Program-made: the position numbers and the translations under genes
In this document: positions 43,327 through 56,900 of the stretch, in pieces
How the letters are laid out: each line of letters begins with the position of its first letter
Numbering within the stretch: position 1 is the stretch's first letter
NCBI GenBank assembly: GCA_905250125.1
Contig: CAJNOL010001217.1
Location: 1-64,000, forward strand
Length of the DNA: 64,000 nt
Direction of reading: 5' to 3'
DNA from: Rotaria sordida
Taxonomy: Eukaryota; Rotifera; Eurotatoria; Philodinida; Philodinidae
Notes under the pieces: model-generated
Databases searched by the model: none
The model's input: the letters and a program-made list of their open reading frames with translations, nothing else
What the model was told of the DNA's origin: nothing

Positions 43327-45049
43327 CAGGATTCAAAACATGCCACATTTTTATGGCCCAGATCGCCCCGAAAATTATTTAGACCTGCCCGGCCCGAACG
43401 AGACTGTTTTTTACACATGTGTTTCCTCAATAAAATTTATAGATCACTACAGTGATTGCTTATGTACTGGAACCAAATACCTGGCCTTATTTTGAGTTTA
43501 ATTAGCTTAGACTCTGGGACTAAAAATAAAATTAATATGAAAGAAGTTGAATTGCTTCTTAAGTAAAACAAGCAAAAATATTCAAGATTTTAGAATTCCA
43601 AAGTGCTCATTCTCCATAGCATGATATCTTCTATGGCATCATGTCTCAATTGAGTTACATTCGTGAAAAATTCACCGCATTTCTCAGTGAAAGTATTATT
43701 TTTTCTATTTTGACCATACAGTGAGCTAGCTAGTGGTGAAAACCCTAGGCAAACTTTTTCATTCATGTCCTTGATCTGTGCAGATCTCAAGATTTGTCCA
43801 GAGCACAAGACTCTCTTTCCCAAGACAAGCCCTTGAATGTTTGTATGGGTTCCAAGTAACTCATGCGTTCAACTCAAGAAAATGCAACTATGAGTTTTTA
43901 TTAAGAATTGAGTCATTTTGAACATAAAACTGGAAAAATAACTGAAAACAATTCTGTAATAACAGAAACGCTTGTATAATTCAAGCGCATGAGCAAGGAT
44001 ATTAAGCGATAGAACAAGAGGTTCAAGAACTTGAGCTCGCCAAAATGTTTCATGTCTTGCCTCAAGATTTGTCCATAGCGCATGATTTTTTTGCTCCAGA
44101 TTCTCAAGTATCTCATGCACATAGCAAAAAAAATTTGCTTAGGGAAATAATTTATGAATAAGAAAAAATTTATTGATACCTAAAGTTTGAAGATAAGCCT
44201 CCCAATTTAATCGTTTAGAACTTTTTCGACCCGCTAATAGACTATGTTCTACTATGCTCTAACTCACGATATCATCAACATTGTGCGAACAAATTTCCAT
44301 AGGATTCTGCATAAAATCCATAGAATTACCGGTTTTTTGCAGAAAATGATAAACTTGCTATGAATTCACTGCTTAATCAAAAGTGAAGGATTAGATAAAG
44401 TATTGTTTAAAGCTACTATGCTCGGTGACGGCTTATTTTCAGCACATTTTTCTGCAAATCATTTCCGTTGGTTAATTAATATCCTTTTTGCAACATAGAA
44501 CTTCACAAGTAGACGAGAAATATAGCTGAGTTAAGCAATTATTCGAGTTGATTATAGTAGTCATACTCCCAAAGACTTCAAAAATAAAAAAAATCATAAG
44601 CTTTATATCAAAAACACGAAAAACACCGCATTGTTGGTGATGAACCGGACAGTAATTGTGACGTACTTCAAATTCATCGATTGCAAGCAACATTTGACGA
44701 AAGAAATGCAACGACTGTGATTTTGAATCAAATTAACAGTCTTTAACTGATGAAAATGGCTGCTTTAATCAATGAACTTGGAAATACACTAAAATGAATT
44801 GTCGTTTCATCATTCAAAATGGCATTTATTTATTTTTCAAGTCACTGGATTGAAGCTTAGATACTTTTTCTATCATAAAATATTCATGATAATTTCGAGT
44901 TCATAAAATGAGCGTATAGTTTACTAAAAAGTTGAAAAAGACAATAAAAGTGTCGGGTCGGGCCGGCCCAGCCCGACAAAAAGCATGGTTCGCTCAGCCC
45001 AACAAAAAGGTTTCATTAGGCCGGGTCGGGTGGTCCATTTTGAGCTCTG
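43327..45049. mobile_element. Degenerate hAT-like non-autonomous element
   Basis: The left end CAGGATTCAAAACATGCCAC and the inverted right end (complement of CAGAGCTCAAAATGGACCAC, ending 45049) are similar. Each is followed inward by a GC-rich tract of CCCGGCCCG / GGGTCGGGCCGGCC type (43352-43405 and 44952-45030). Such GGCCGGG sub-terminal blocks and CAG ends are typical of hAT elements. About 1.7 kb; no transposase frame, only broken short frames. No clean 8 bp duplication, so family and edges are tentative. Confidence 0.45.
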
Positions 45050-48000
45050 CTGTATAATCTCTAGTATACTAATAAAACATTTCAGATGAATCCATTGATC
45101 CCATTAGTTTTTATTAACGATACAATCACAGCATGCCGTGTTTCATTCTTTCAAAAGCTTGTTATAAGTTGAAATTTTCGTTATAATACATGATTCAATA
45201 GAATAGCTTGCGCTCTACATGATTCCCATAATATTTTCCTAATTTTATTGTTTAATACATCATTAGCAAGAGCAGTACGAATTTCGTCAGACATTCTATT
45301 TCAATAGAAATTTCATGTTGAAAAATTGTTTTACTTATCTCCTATATATACATCAATCACTGATAGACGTTCTTACACTGTCTTATTCACGCATGGAAGA
45401 AGGTAAAAGTTGTTTTTAACAGTATGGATTTGTGGGGAATCTTTTCCCGTAGGAAACTCTTATATTTGAAATCAAAGCAAATTATATCATCTAAATTATA
45501 TGCCATTCTTATACTATGAATATCAGGAGAAATAAGCTTACCATAGTTCTATGTAGATAGGGAATGAAATTTAGAACAATGCATTATGTTAAGTTTGGTT
45601 TGATACATTCTTGTTTAGTGAGATACATATCCACTCTGTGTTAGAATTGCAACAAGTCGTTTTTTTACTCGTGTTATTTATAAGGTAACAAAGGTAAAGA
45701 GCTTAAAAGATATATAATCCGTTTTGATTTCAAATAGTTACAAGAATGTGGTATGGAAAAAGAGCCCTACAAATCCAAGTTATTAAAATAACCTTTATCT
45801 TCTTCACTGCTTAAATAAGCCGGTATAAGACCGTCTGTCTAGTAAGTAAAAGAAGAAAATTTACAAAAGACTACATAAATGGAGTGCGAAGCGATTTCAG
45901 CTTTCGACAATGAAGTTTCAATTAACATCAGAGTGAAAAACGATTTCATCTATAGTCGAACCTGTTCTGTCGAAAGTTTTCATTATTTCTTCTGTTCACA
46001 ACAGTTAGCTGGAGACTAGTTCACCACTTTTAATTATCTAAGATAAAAGATGAAGGCCAATCATCAAAATCACCTTTTTGCGAAACTTATTAGAGATGCA
46101 TGAAAACTCATATTGAAGATTCAAAAATCTTTGTATCATCTCGAGACAATGATCTCCTTAACATAGTTCGAACGAATTTCTAACGACTCGCTGTTCTCGA
46201 GAACACCGCAACACACGGTACAGATTTCGTTACAGCGAAAAACACGCAAAGTATAGAGACCGAATGCGTACGCAACCGACAACATAAATGTTGTGCTTTG
46301 TACCGTATTAACTATGTGCAGTGATATATAACATATTCATTGATTCATGATAATATATTTAAAACATTTTTAATACTCATTCCATGTATATTTTTATTTG
46401 GCTATTTAGCATTATTTGCAATATAGATTTATTCAACAGATTTTACAACATTTACTTTAATGTTTTTTAATTTAGATCGATTACTGTAGGAAGGTGCATT
46501 ATCAGTTTATAATCATGCTCTTGTTTAGATTGAGGAAAATCTTATGGCAATTTTAAATGCTATTGTTTTAACAAAGATGATATTTCTGTTTTTTTTTTGC
46601 ATTTGATTTATTAAAAGAAAATAGTCCAAGTGAGAAAAAACTAATGCATGAATAATATATTGAAATGAATTTCTTTTATTTAAAAATTCTCGAATGATAT
46701 GCGTAAATTGAATTTGAATGAGAGGATCTACTTGTTCACCTACATTTTCTCAACATCAAGATCCAAATATATATGACTTTTAGAGAAAAATCCTGTAATA
46801 TTGTTTAGTGTACATCAAACAGTATTAAGAATTTCTATAATGTCAAAGTTTGATCAGAATGTGATATCCTATATGTCATGCGACGCTCTGTGAGGTATAC
46901 TCTAGAAAATGATATGTGTAGTTTGTTTTAATTCAAGTAAGTTTGCCAAATCTGACAGCATTCTTTATATATATAAAACATTTCAACAAACACTATTACG
47001 TGTACAATTCATTAACGATGTTTTCAGCTTAGCTTTTTTTCATAGAAGGTCTCTATTGTACAAGTATAAACATATTACAAAACATCTTTTTGTCACATCT
47101 ATCAGAGTCTAAAAGACAAGACATACATAATTACAATTACACCTATAATATTTATAATTAGAGTAGCGATAATAGTGATTTGTCTATCCATAAAACGGTG
47201 CATATTTTGAAGTATCATTTCGAAGAAATTCATAGAGATCATTCGATGATACATTATATCTACAGAGTACACTTAATGGATCCTCAAGGTTCTGGAACAT
47301 AGAATAGCTATCAAAATTACTCAACAAAGTCTATTTTCCATTTTTTTCTGCTGAGTTAAGCAGTAGAAAAAATGTAAATAGTGATTGAAATAGAGAAAGT
47401 TGTTTTCATTAAGAATATGAGAAAATAAAAGTGATTATCAAATTTCTAAAGAAAAATCTCCAAAACATCGATATCTTAGTTTTCCATCATCTAGAACGTG
47501 TAAATATAATTATGTTTAGTCTACTTATAATGACAAAGTAAATAATTTTCTAAGACATTTTTTGGCTAAGATGCAGCATTATTACAGAAGTATCTCAAGT
47601 CGTTTTTTTTTCCTATATTCTATAGAAAAGCCATTTATGGACTCTCAATCAAATTGTTATATTACTGCCAAAAAAAAACAAATGCCATACAGAACTCAGA
47701 GATGTGACATGTGCTACTAAATTGTTTGCTTTATTATTATAAGTAGTCCAAAAAAAGAAAATTATATTTATGCATTGTAGATGATAAAAAGTAGGATTTT
47801 TGTTTTCTGGTGATCATTTCTTTGGCAATCTGGTTATCACTTTTATTTTCTCATATTCTCAATGGAAACAATTTTCTCTATCCCAATCATTATTTAGATT
47901 CTAACATTTAAATCGACAGAAAAAATTGAAAATAAATCATGTGGAATAATTTTGATACTCACTGTAACTAATGTCAATGTTGGAAATAACATGACAAGTG

Positions 48001-50491
48001 ATTGACACACGACAGAGCTAACACATAGACAATGTCAGCAAAGTAAAGAATAATATCAGTGCTAAAAATGATAACTGTGATAATAGATAAAGCAAAACAA
48101 ACCAGGCAAGCAAGCGAACAGTACGATACCATGTATATAATCATACCAATAACAATTGATGAATGATAAACAACTAAAATTTTGACTTAAAAGAATAAGC
48201 ATCTGTGCGCGTTTGAAAAGAATAATGTGGATATGTACAATTAAAAGAAAGGTCATTTGGAATTATTTTAGGCTCGACAAAACGAGTATATGTAGAAGAT
48301 ATTCATTCATATAGGGTATAATAATCGTCCATAAAAAGTGTTCCATAGATAAAGATAACTATGATTAAGATAGTGAAGAGAATAAATCAATACAAAATAG
48401 TAAAGAGTCATTTTACTTCAGGTAGATCCATGTCTTCTTTATAAAATATACAATAAAAAAATTCTTTTTAGTTAAAGAGATTTAAAATTAGAACATAAAA
48501 ACATACATCTTTTCTCATTAACTTATCAGATATCCTATTTTAAAGTTGATTTTGTTCATCGCTATAATACTGGATTTTTTTATATTCTCATTTACTTCAT
48601 ATTTCACTTAGAAAATAAATGAATAATCTCTCGAATACGTTATGAATAAAATACTAAATATAAATCTTTAGAAAAATATTCTTTTATCTATAATCTTACA
48701 TTAATAAACAACAAAAATAATAAAACCAATAACAATGACGACTTCTCTATGAAAGATACAATGAATATGTTTGCAAAAGTTTGATCAAAGGACGATGATC
48801 TTTCTTGAAATATTCTTTTCATAAAATTAATCAAAATAATTCATTTATATTTGTATTTCAACAAACTTTTTTGTTCGATATTTGAAAAAATTAATACGAT
48901 CTGTATATTAATAAAAACTTGGTTTGTTTCACATATCATCGTAAATTAGAAAAAAATGAACATATTTTAAATATTTTCACAACACATTTGTTTTAGTTAT
49001 TGATTAAACAATGATGTAAAAGATGTTTTTCGAACTTCTATTATGACAAAAATTCTTATACAAATTTGCAGTGCAAATTCAAAATGATGTTTATTATTTA
49101 TTTAAAATGCATGAATCTATTTAGCAGTATGGAGAAAATATGATTGAAACAATAACCATTGCACAGCTTTTTATGTTTCTTTAAGGGCTGTTTTCAAAAG
49201 ATATTTAATGAAAGAAAATGTTTCTTTTTTTGAACCATGAAAAGAATTCTTTTAGTTTTTGATTTGAAAAAATATGAATTGTAAATATACAGTGGTATAT
49301 AGTAAATTTCACTCTTTTGAGTGATTTAAAGCAAAAACTATTTTCAAAAGGTAATAAGCATATTATTAAATAAAAATGCGAGTAGTCATTTGAAATATAT
49401 ATATATATATACTTCTTAATAGACATTTCTTATCGTGCATTAATAAGAATTCGTAAAACGAAGGTTCGTAACTCGCACTTTTCAAGAATAGTAGAAGAAC
49501 GTCTTGTTGATTTTCTTGAAAAAAAAAGTTTTTTTTTACCAAGCACAATATTGCCAAGGACAGGGTCTAAATACAAATGTTAATCGTCGAGTACAAATAA
49601 CTTCTTTTTTTTTTTGCTAGTCCTATCTACGTACAAGTATAAGTGTGCATAAGCACACACACATATATAAGCCTACGAAAATTCAATTTATTCTCTTTCC
49701 TCTTTTGTCTGTTGCTATGAGCTGAGTGTGCAGTTCAAGTACGCTATATAGTAGTACACTATCAAATCAGGATGAATCATTGAATTAATGTGTGTTGTCA
49801 ACATACCAATGCAGATGATGACGCTGCGTGTCTTAACATTCTTTCTAGTGTTGTCATTAGCAACAATGGTCAATGGATAGAAAATAGTTTTTCTAATTGA
49901 GCCTCGACGATTTTCATTGATTTCATAGTTGAAAAATATGTTCAACTATCGATTTTTGTTTTTTTTTGTCATATATCCATGATTTTGTCGTCTGTTCGTT
50001 TTCTCTCACACCAATAGAAGTAATTATTCACGAAATTGATTTATTAATTTTATTCAAAGAAACTATTTTCATAAATTTCATTTGTATATCTTATCTTAAA
50101 TAGACTAAATATTTAACCCTTTGTTTTATAGATACAGTTTTTCCAAAAACATGCCATGTATTAAGATACGTATTTATTTATTTTCATCAGACTTTCGTAT
50201 CTTCATGCGAATGTAGCTTTTATTAGATTATTTGTTATGTGTGAGACAAAAATTGAAAAGCTGTTCTATTTTATGATTTTTTTTTCAGACTCTGATTAAA
50301 CAAATTATGTTTTCCTTACGCAAACATTTCCATAATCAGGTAAGATTAATTGTTTTGCATTACATATTATGTTCAATCGATCATAGTGAATAGAATACAA
50401 ATAACAACGAAAAAAAAAAAATTTTTTTTATTATAAAAATAGGAACTGGTTCTTGTTTCTTTTTTTCGTTTTGAATCTATATTTAATGTCA
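45050..50491. other. Long AT-rich gene-free stretch
   Basis: About 5.4 kb in which I see no exon with conserved protein and no RNA gene. There are TA microsatellites (for example 49396-49412) and homopolymer runs. The right-most few hundred bases are 3' flank of pellino. Confidence 0.45.
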
Positions 50492-52404
50492 TTATCTGTA
50501 AATAGAATCTTGAAAAATTAGACGAACATATGAATTTATTTCTGATAAAGCTATTGAACAAAATGGACACACTGATTTTAAACCTTTTGCTCCTAAAATA
50601 GGGATAAAAAAATATTTTGTTAATGTTTTTTTTATTCGAACTTTTTTTTTTCTCACCATAAGGTATTTTAATTTTTGACCAATATAAAGCTGTTGATTGT
50701 GAAGTCATATGTCCACATGGATGAAAAGCATGTGATGTTGTTGATTCATTATCATTATTTGGTATAACATAAAATGATGATTCTAATCCAGGTATAATTG
50801 GTATTAATGGACCAACTGTTCGACAAAGTGGACATTCACGTAATTGATTATTATCATTTATAACACCCCATTGATGATTACCATGAACATGTCCACATGA
50901 AACATAAACATATGGATTTGAAAAATTTGATGATATTGATGAAAATGTTGGAGTTTTTATAACTAATGTATTTAATCCAACAGGACATTGAGGTTTTTTT
51001 GAATTAAGTTCATCTAATTCAAATTCAAGAAAACGACGAGTCTAATTGAAAATTAAAATTATTTTTTGTTTTTATAAAATAAAATTTTATAGTTACAGGT
51101 GTATATTTAAGACCTTCAACTGATCGCCATAGTAACGTTGCTCCACATAGATCGATAAGAGTTCCATCTTTTAGAATATTATCTGTATTAGAAGGAGACT
51201 AAATAAATAATAGACTACAATTTATTGTTTTTTTTTAATGGATATTTACTGCTGTTTGATAATTATATTTAAATCGCCCTTCACCTAAATCAAATACACT
51301 TCCACAAACAGATACTTCTTTCCATTTTGTTGGTTTAGAATTTATATTAAATTGATCTCCATCAATATGCATTAATAAAATACCATTTGTCGTAACACCA
51401 TCCATTTCATTATGATTATTGTTCCATTTTATTGATTTTTCCTATTGAAGACATATTATAAGAAAAAAAAAAAGATTATCAATAAAAGTTCATACTCCAA
51501 GGAAGATATTTTTTGAACTATCAAAACCAGCAGCATAAATACGAGCTGTATATGGTGGATGACGTAATACAACAACACGACATGCATAACGTGATATAGT
51601 CGATTGTGAAGCATTTATATCATCAATTATTTTTGCTCCAGGAACTGTATCCATAACAATAAAATCAATTTGACTTTCGGATGATCGACCAATCTGAGAA
51701 AATAATTTGTTTACTTTTTTTTTTTTTATTCATTAAAAAAACAGAACTAAAGAAATATACTTGAAACATATCGGAATCTTCATCATGTGCATATTGAACA
51801 ACAACAGTTTGATTTCGTGATAATGTATAGGAAATTGAATGAAAATCAGCTTGTGTCAATTTCTAAAAAATAAAAAATACATAACAATATTCATGTTCTG
51901 TTATTTAAACATTATTTTGATTATTGATACAAAAAAAAATTCATGTAAATAATCATATAATTATTTACTTGAAGCTCAATGAGTGTTTTATACGTAATAT
52001 GTGTACAATCAATCGTTATTTATTTCATAATTATTTTTTATATCGATCACACATCGATTGTTGCATCACAAGCAAAACTCGTCTTTATCTAATATTTTTT
52101 TGTTTACTAACGTCGTGTCTACATGCATTCTTCAATGACTCATATCTCTGTTGATAAGATGTACTAAGATATTTTTGTGAATCATTCAGAACAACACCAT
52201 TTTAATTATTTTCTTTTTCGTTCCTATTTTTATTTTTACCTGTACTTCATCTAGATTTTTACATATATGTTGTCGTTGTGCTTTGAGACCATTTGCTTGT
52301 AGTCGTTGCCTCAATTGAAATTTGCTTTTACGTCTACCATGATCACCATGTGGAATTTGCCCATTAAATCTTTCAAAAAAATAAATGAATAAGATGATGA
52401 TCAT
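50492..52404 (-). CDS. PELI: Pellino E3 ubiquitin ligase (N-terminal exon unresolved)
   Basis: Exons 52404 (or 52369)-52240, 51862-51761, 51693-51496, 51441-51250, 51198-51097, 51041-50657 and 50592-50492 give about 414 aa. The atypical FHA domain shows GDHGRRKSKFQLRQR, HSISYTLSRNQTVVVQY, IGRSSESQIDFIVMDT, ARIYAAGFDSSKNIFLGEKS and MDGVTTNGILLMH. The C-terminal RING-like module has PQCPVGLNTL, CGHVHGNHQWG, RECPLCRTVGPLIP, HAFHPCGHM and VCPFC. Pellino ubiquitinates IRAK-type kinases downstream of Toll/IL-1 receptors. The exon at 52369 begins in phase 2, so a small upstream coding exon is expected. Alternatively translation starts at the in-frame ATG 52404 (MIIILFIYFFERFNG), which looks unlike other Pellino N-termini. 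Divergent to NAPE-PLD, with 327 bp between them. Confidence 0.92.
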
Positions 52405-52731
52405 GTATGTTAAATATTTCTCAAGTTAAGGATTCATAGAAACAAAATAACAAAAGTATCAATATGCATATTTAAAATGACAACGTTACTAAGGATGTAT
52501 GATGTTTATAACCTTGATCATATGTTAATGTGTCTTATGTTAGTTTATAAGAATTTATTGAAGGTTAAATCTTTTTTTTTCTTTAATAATATTATCTAAA
52601 TATAGAACTAACAAATTTTACTAATCAATTTTCAATAAGATGACCTATATTATAAAAAAAAGAAAATTTTCTCCTAGCCTATTTATTTCAATAGATATTA
52701 TCTTCTATTCACTACTAAATCAAATATTATC
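52405..52731. promoter_or_regulatory. Divergent intergenic region between pellino and NAPE-PLD
   Basis: 327 bp separate the visible 5' end of pellino (minus) from the NAPE-PLD start (plus). It is AT-rich, with no exon seen. It may act as a shared promoter region, unless the missing first pellino exon lies further right. Confidence 0.35.
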
Positions 52732-53924
52732 ATGGCAACATCATTAGCTACTACAGATAGTGGAATTTCTGATGATGAATTAATTAAATCAAAAAAAGAA
52801 CATAATCGTTATATTAATTCATTTAATCCTAAATTTAAATTGCCTGGATATGCAACAGTTTTTCGTTGGATGGTTGGTGCACCAAATAATACAAGGTTAC
52901 CAGCTAATATTGAAGAATTAAATAAATTATTACCAGTAATAAAACATGAACCACATGAAATAGTAAAAATGTCACCTGGTCTACGTTTTATATGGATTGG
53001 ACATGCAACATGTCTTGTTCAAATTGATGATTTTATATTTCTAACAGATCCTGTTTTTAGTGATCAATGCGGTATAACACCAAAAATTGGACCAAAACGT
53101 TTTCGTCCACCAGCATTAACAATAAATGATTTACCTGATAAACTTGAAGCAATAGTTATATCACATAATCATTATGATCATTTAGATCAGCCAAGTGTTA
53201 AAAGTTTAAATGAACGTTATGGAAATAAATTAACATGGTTTTGTGGTCAAGGTGGACGACAATGGTTTCTTGATTGTCATATAGAAAATGTTATTGAACT
53301 TGATTGGTGGGAAGAATGGAAACATCCAGTATGATAATTAATAAGAATTAATTTTTGTTTTTGAAAATATTTTATTGATTTAGGAAAAAGAACATGTTAA
53401 AATAGCATTTTGTCCAGCTCAACATTGGTATTGTATTCTTCTTTTTCTTTTTCTTCTTCTTCTTATTATTATTATAGATCTTTCATTTGCTTTTGTTTTT
53501 CAGGTCACGTCGTACTCTTTTTGACTTAAATAAATCTCTCTGGGGTGGATATGCTATATGGAATAAAAATTATAAATTTTATTTTGCTGGTGATACAGGT
53601 TATACTCATAATATACCTATATTTAAACAAATTGGAAAGAAATATGGCCCATTTGATTTAAGTGCTATACCAATAGGTGCATATGAACCTCGTTGGATGA
53701 TGGAAGAACAACATGTATCACCAGATGAAGCTGTACAAATTCATATCGATACACAATCAAAAAAATCTATTGGTATACATTGGGCTACATGGGCATTAGC
53801 TAATGAATATTATTTAGAACCACAAGAAAAACTTATTAAAGCAATAGAAGATAATAAATTAGATCCACAATCATTTATTGTTGTTAAACATGGAGAAATA
53901 TTTGACTTACCCGAGAATAACTAA
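52732..53924 (+). CDS. NAPEPLD: N-acyl-phosphatidylethanolamine phospholipase D (metallo-beta-lactamase fold)
   Basis: Exons 52732-53328, 53384-53427 and 53504-53924 close in phase to 353 aa. Motifs in order: LRFIWIGHATCLVQIDDF, LTDPVFSDQ, GPKRFRPPA, the zinc-binding ISHNHYDHLD (HxHxDH), ELDWWEEWKHP, FCPAQHWSRRTLFDLNKSLW, FAGDTGYTH, IGAYEPRWMM and the distal His in SIGIHWATWALA. The enzyme releases N-acylethanolamines such as anandamide from membrane NAPE. It is slightly shorter than the roughly 393 aa mammalian protein because the N-terminus is shorter. The start is the first ATG of the open frame. Confidence 0.95.
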
Positions 53925-56900
53925 TTCACCATATACGATTTCTTGTTGTTGTTGTTCATTACTTATTTTTATATCTGGCATTGTCTTATATTATAATTGC
54001 GAATAAATAGAATAAAGTGATACACTAAATTCTAAGCAATACTTAAGTTAAAGTACGATAATAGAGAAGAAAAAAAATGTGTGATCGAATGAATAGTTTT
54101 ATATGAAGAGAAGTACTATACTCTCCCTCTCTCTCTTCTTCATCATCCTCTTTTTTTCTCCCTCGTTCTCTTTTTTTTTTTGTATTATTGTCTACTTCTG
54201 ATGCTACTTGTTGAGCAAAGAAGTAAGCGGGCATATGTATATAAGGTCATAGTGAGTATAGATGTGCATTCAAAAAGCAAGTAGAATATATATGAAGAAA
54301 AAAAATAAAATGAAATCTCTCTGTTGTAATCGACAATGAAGGAAGAGAAAAAAAAGAACTGTACATTTGTCACTCTCCATATTAGGATAGAGTATATATA
54401 AAGGACGATGAACATATGGAAAAGATTCTCGTTCTAGTCTATCAAATGTATCTTTTTTTTTATAGCAATGGATATTATTTATACAATTGAACAATTCTTT
54501 GTTCAATCATAACGAGAGAAGAAAAACTATTGTTCTTTATTATTATCAATAATCCCAATAGGCAGACAAATAATGATCATCTTATCATCATCAGTATTAT
54601 TCAGTAATAGGATTTATCTTATATGACTAGTTAGTTCTATGTTCACTAATCTTCACAATAATGTATTTTGTATTTTTACAACAATAGATTTCCTACTATC
54701 TATCATATAAATATTCATTTGTTTAATGTAAATATAATTTCGTTTTTTTTTTTCTTAAGAATAAAATTTCATGGCAAAGTGAAAATCAACAATATTCTTA
54801 TCTATCTTTGTAACTGATGTTATGTGCAGACAATATATGTCATTAATGTTGATAATATTGAATCAAGATAATAACTTCTGTCACATAATTGTGATTTGCA
54901 TGCTTTTTTCCTTATCGTTACTAATTTCTACACATTGATACAATAAAATTCTATAGAAACAAAATTAGTTGATAATTTCATGTCTATTTTGTTTAAAAAA
55001 CTTGATGTTGATGTAAAATTCGATTTTTATCTCAAATAGACACTTCAATATAAATCACTCTTTTAGTAAGCGATTTTTTTTGAGACATACAAAGAGTGTA
55101 TATTTAATAAAAATTCAACTGCTAAAGACTGTTTCAATAATATTGCTATGTGACTTAAGAGCAAGCTCATATCGGAACAAATAGGGATGTGCAGTGTTGA
55201 TGTAAACAATGAAATATTGGCAGTGAGTCATCCGTCCGGGATCCTTTGAATACATTGACATCCGTGTTGTTATAACATTGTGAGACGAACTCTATCAAAA
55301 TATGTTCTTTTTTGTGTAACAGTGTCTACCAGTGCATCAACGAACATTGAAGCCCGTGTACTGAGTCGGTGGTGAGTAAACTGAAACTGTACATCTCTAG
55401 AAACAACAGATTAAATTGACTATATGTCAATTTTATGACACGAGAAAATAAATTTTAATGATGTTACATGTAAGAAAAAAACGATTACAAGATTGTTCGA
55501 ACATGAAAATATATAAAATCGAAGGTTTTCTTATCAATCATATTTGAAATAATATTATTAACAATTAGGTAGTCTCCCGAAATGACATTTTGTTATTGAA
55601 TTTTATCATAATAGATCATTTTTGACCTCGTTTTCTCGATAAGTAAGAATAAAAATCCTCTCAATACTTATCTCATTCATTATTTCTTATCTGAAAAGAT
55701 CAAATGACAATAATTCTAGATTCAAGTAAATTCATTTCGATAAATTCATAATTATTTTTATTATATTCTATTTTTCAATTTTATTTTAACATTAAGCTAT
55801 CATTGCAGATAAGTTTTTTTTGAATAATCATCGCATTTTATTGACTACAATATTTCATAAAATATTAATCCTATCTTCAGTAATACTATGTATAAAAATA
55901 GTTTAAAGTAAATAAAATAAATAAAAATAATATAATAAATTTCATCGAACTATGTTATTTTTTCTTTCTTCATAATTCTTTCAGTGAAAACTTCATAATG
56001 CATTAGATGACGAGTTTGAAACATAACATTATTTCATTTTCAAGTTTTTGTTTACTTGTCAAATGAAATTGAAAATCATATCTTATGAATTCATATTTTC
56101 ATCTGTATTTGTAACCCTGTAAAATTGATTAGAATGAAATAATAATTATTGTTTAAGATTTCTCCTTCTTTTCGATAATAGCTCCTGAGAAAATTTTAAA
56201 ATTTTCAAGGTAAATAGATCTCGATGAGTAGAGCAAAAGTTGTCATAATCATAAACTCAAAATTTTCAAATGCACCTTTCTAAGAGATACTGGGCTCGCA
56301 AAGATTAAAAGTTAAGTCTCCCGAACCTAATCGCTCCATTTTCTCAACTGCAATATGTCTGATGGCATTGAACGTTTTTTTTTAGAGAAACTAAACACTG
56401 TTTAGAGTTGTGAAACAAATAAGAAGTAAGCACTCTAAACACTTCCTAGTATAGGTAGAAGAAAGTTTTAGCTCGATTGGACGTACTGTGATTGAGAAAC
56501 AGGAGTGATTTTCAACATTTTTTTTTGTGCAAAAAACACATTCTTCAAAACCAGTGAAATAATACATAAAGTTTCATGTTTTCTAATGAAAATATACCAT
56601 CTTTTCCGACTCTTACAGTTATATATTAATTCTTGCAATATTTTCAGTAAATAGAGGATACTTCGAAGCATATATAGAGCAGTAAAAACAAACCACAAAT
56701 AAAAAATCTAAAAATTGCTAATCACAAAAGACGGATTTTCTTAAACATTGCTTCAGCTCTTGCTTAATACTATTTTTAACTTTCTTTTTATTTATTAAAC
56801 TCTCACTATATACGATTTTGTTTGTAATAATTATTCTCTAGATACAATAAAACAGTATTAAACAGATTAGAAACAAACTAGCATTTTATACATATTAAGG

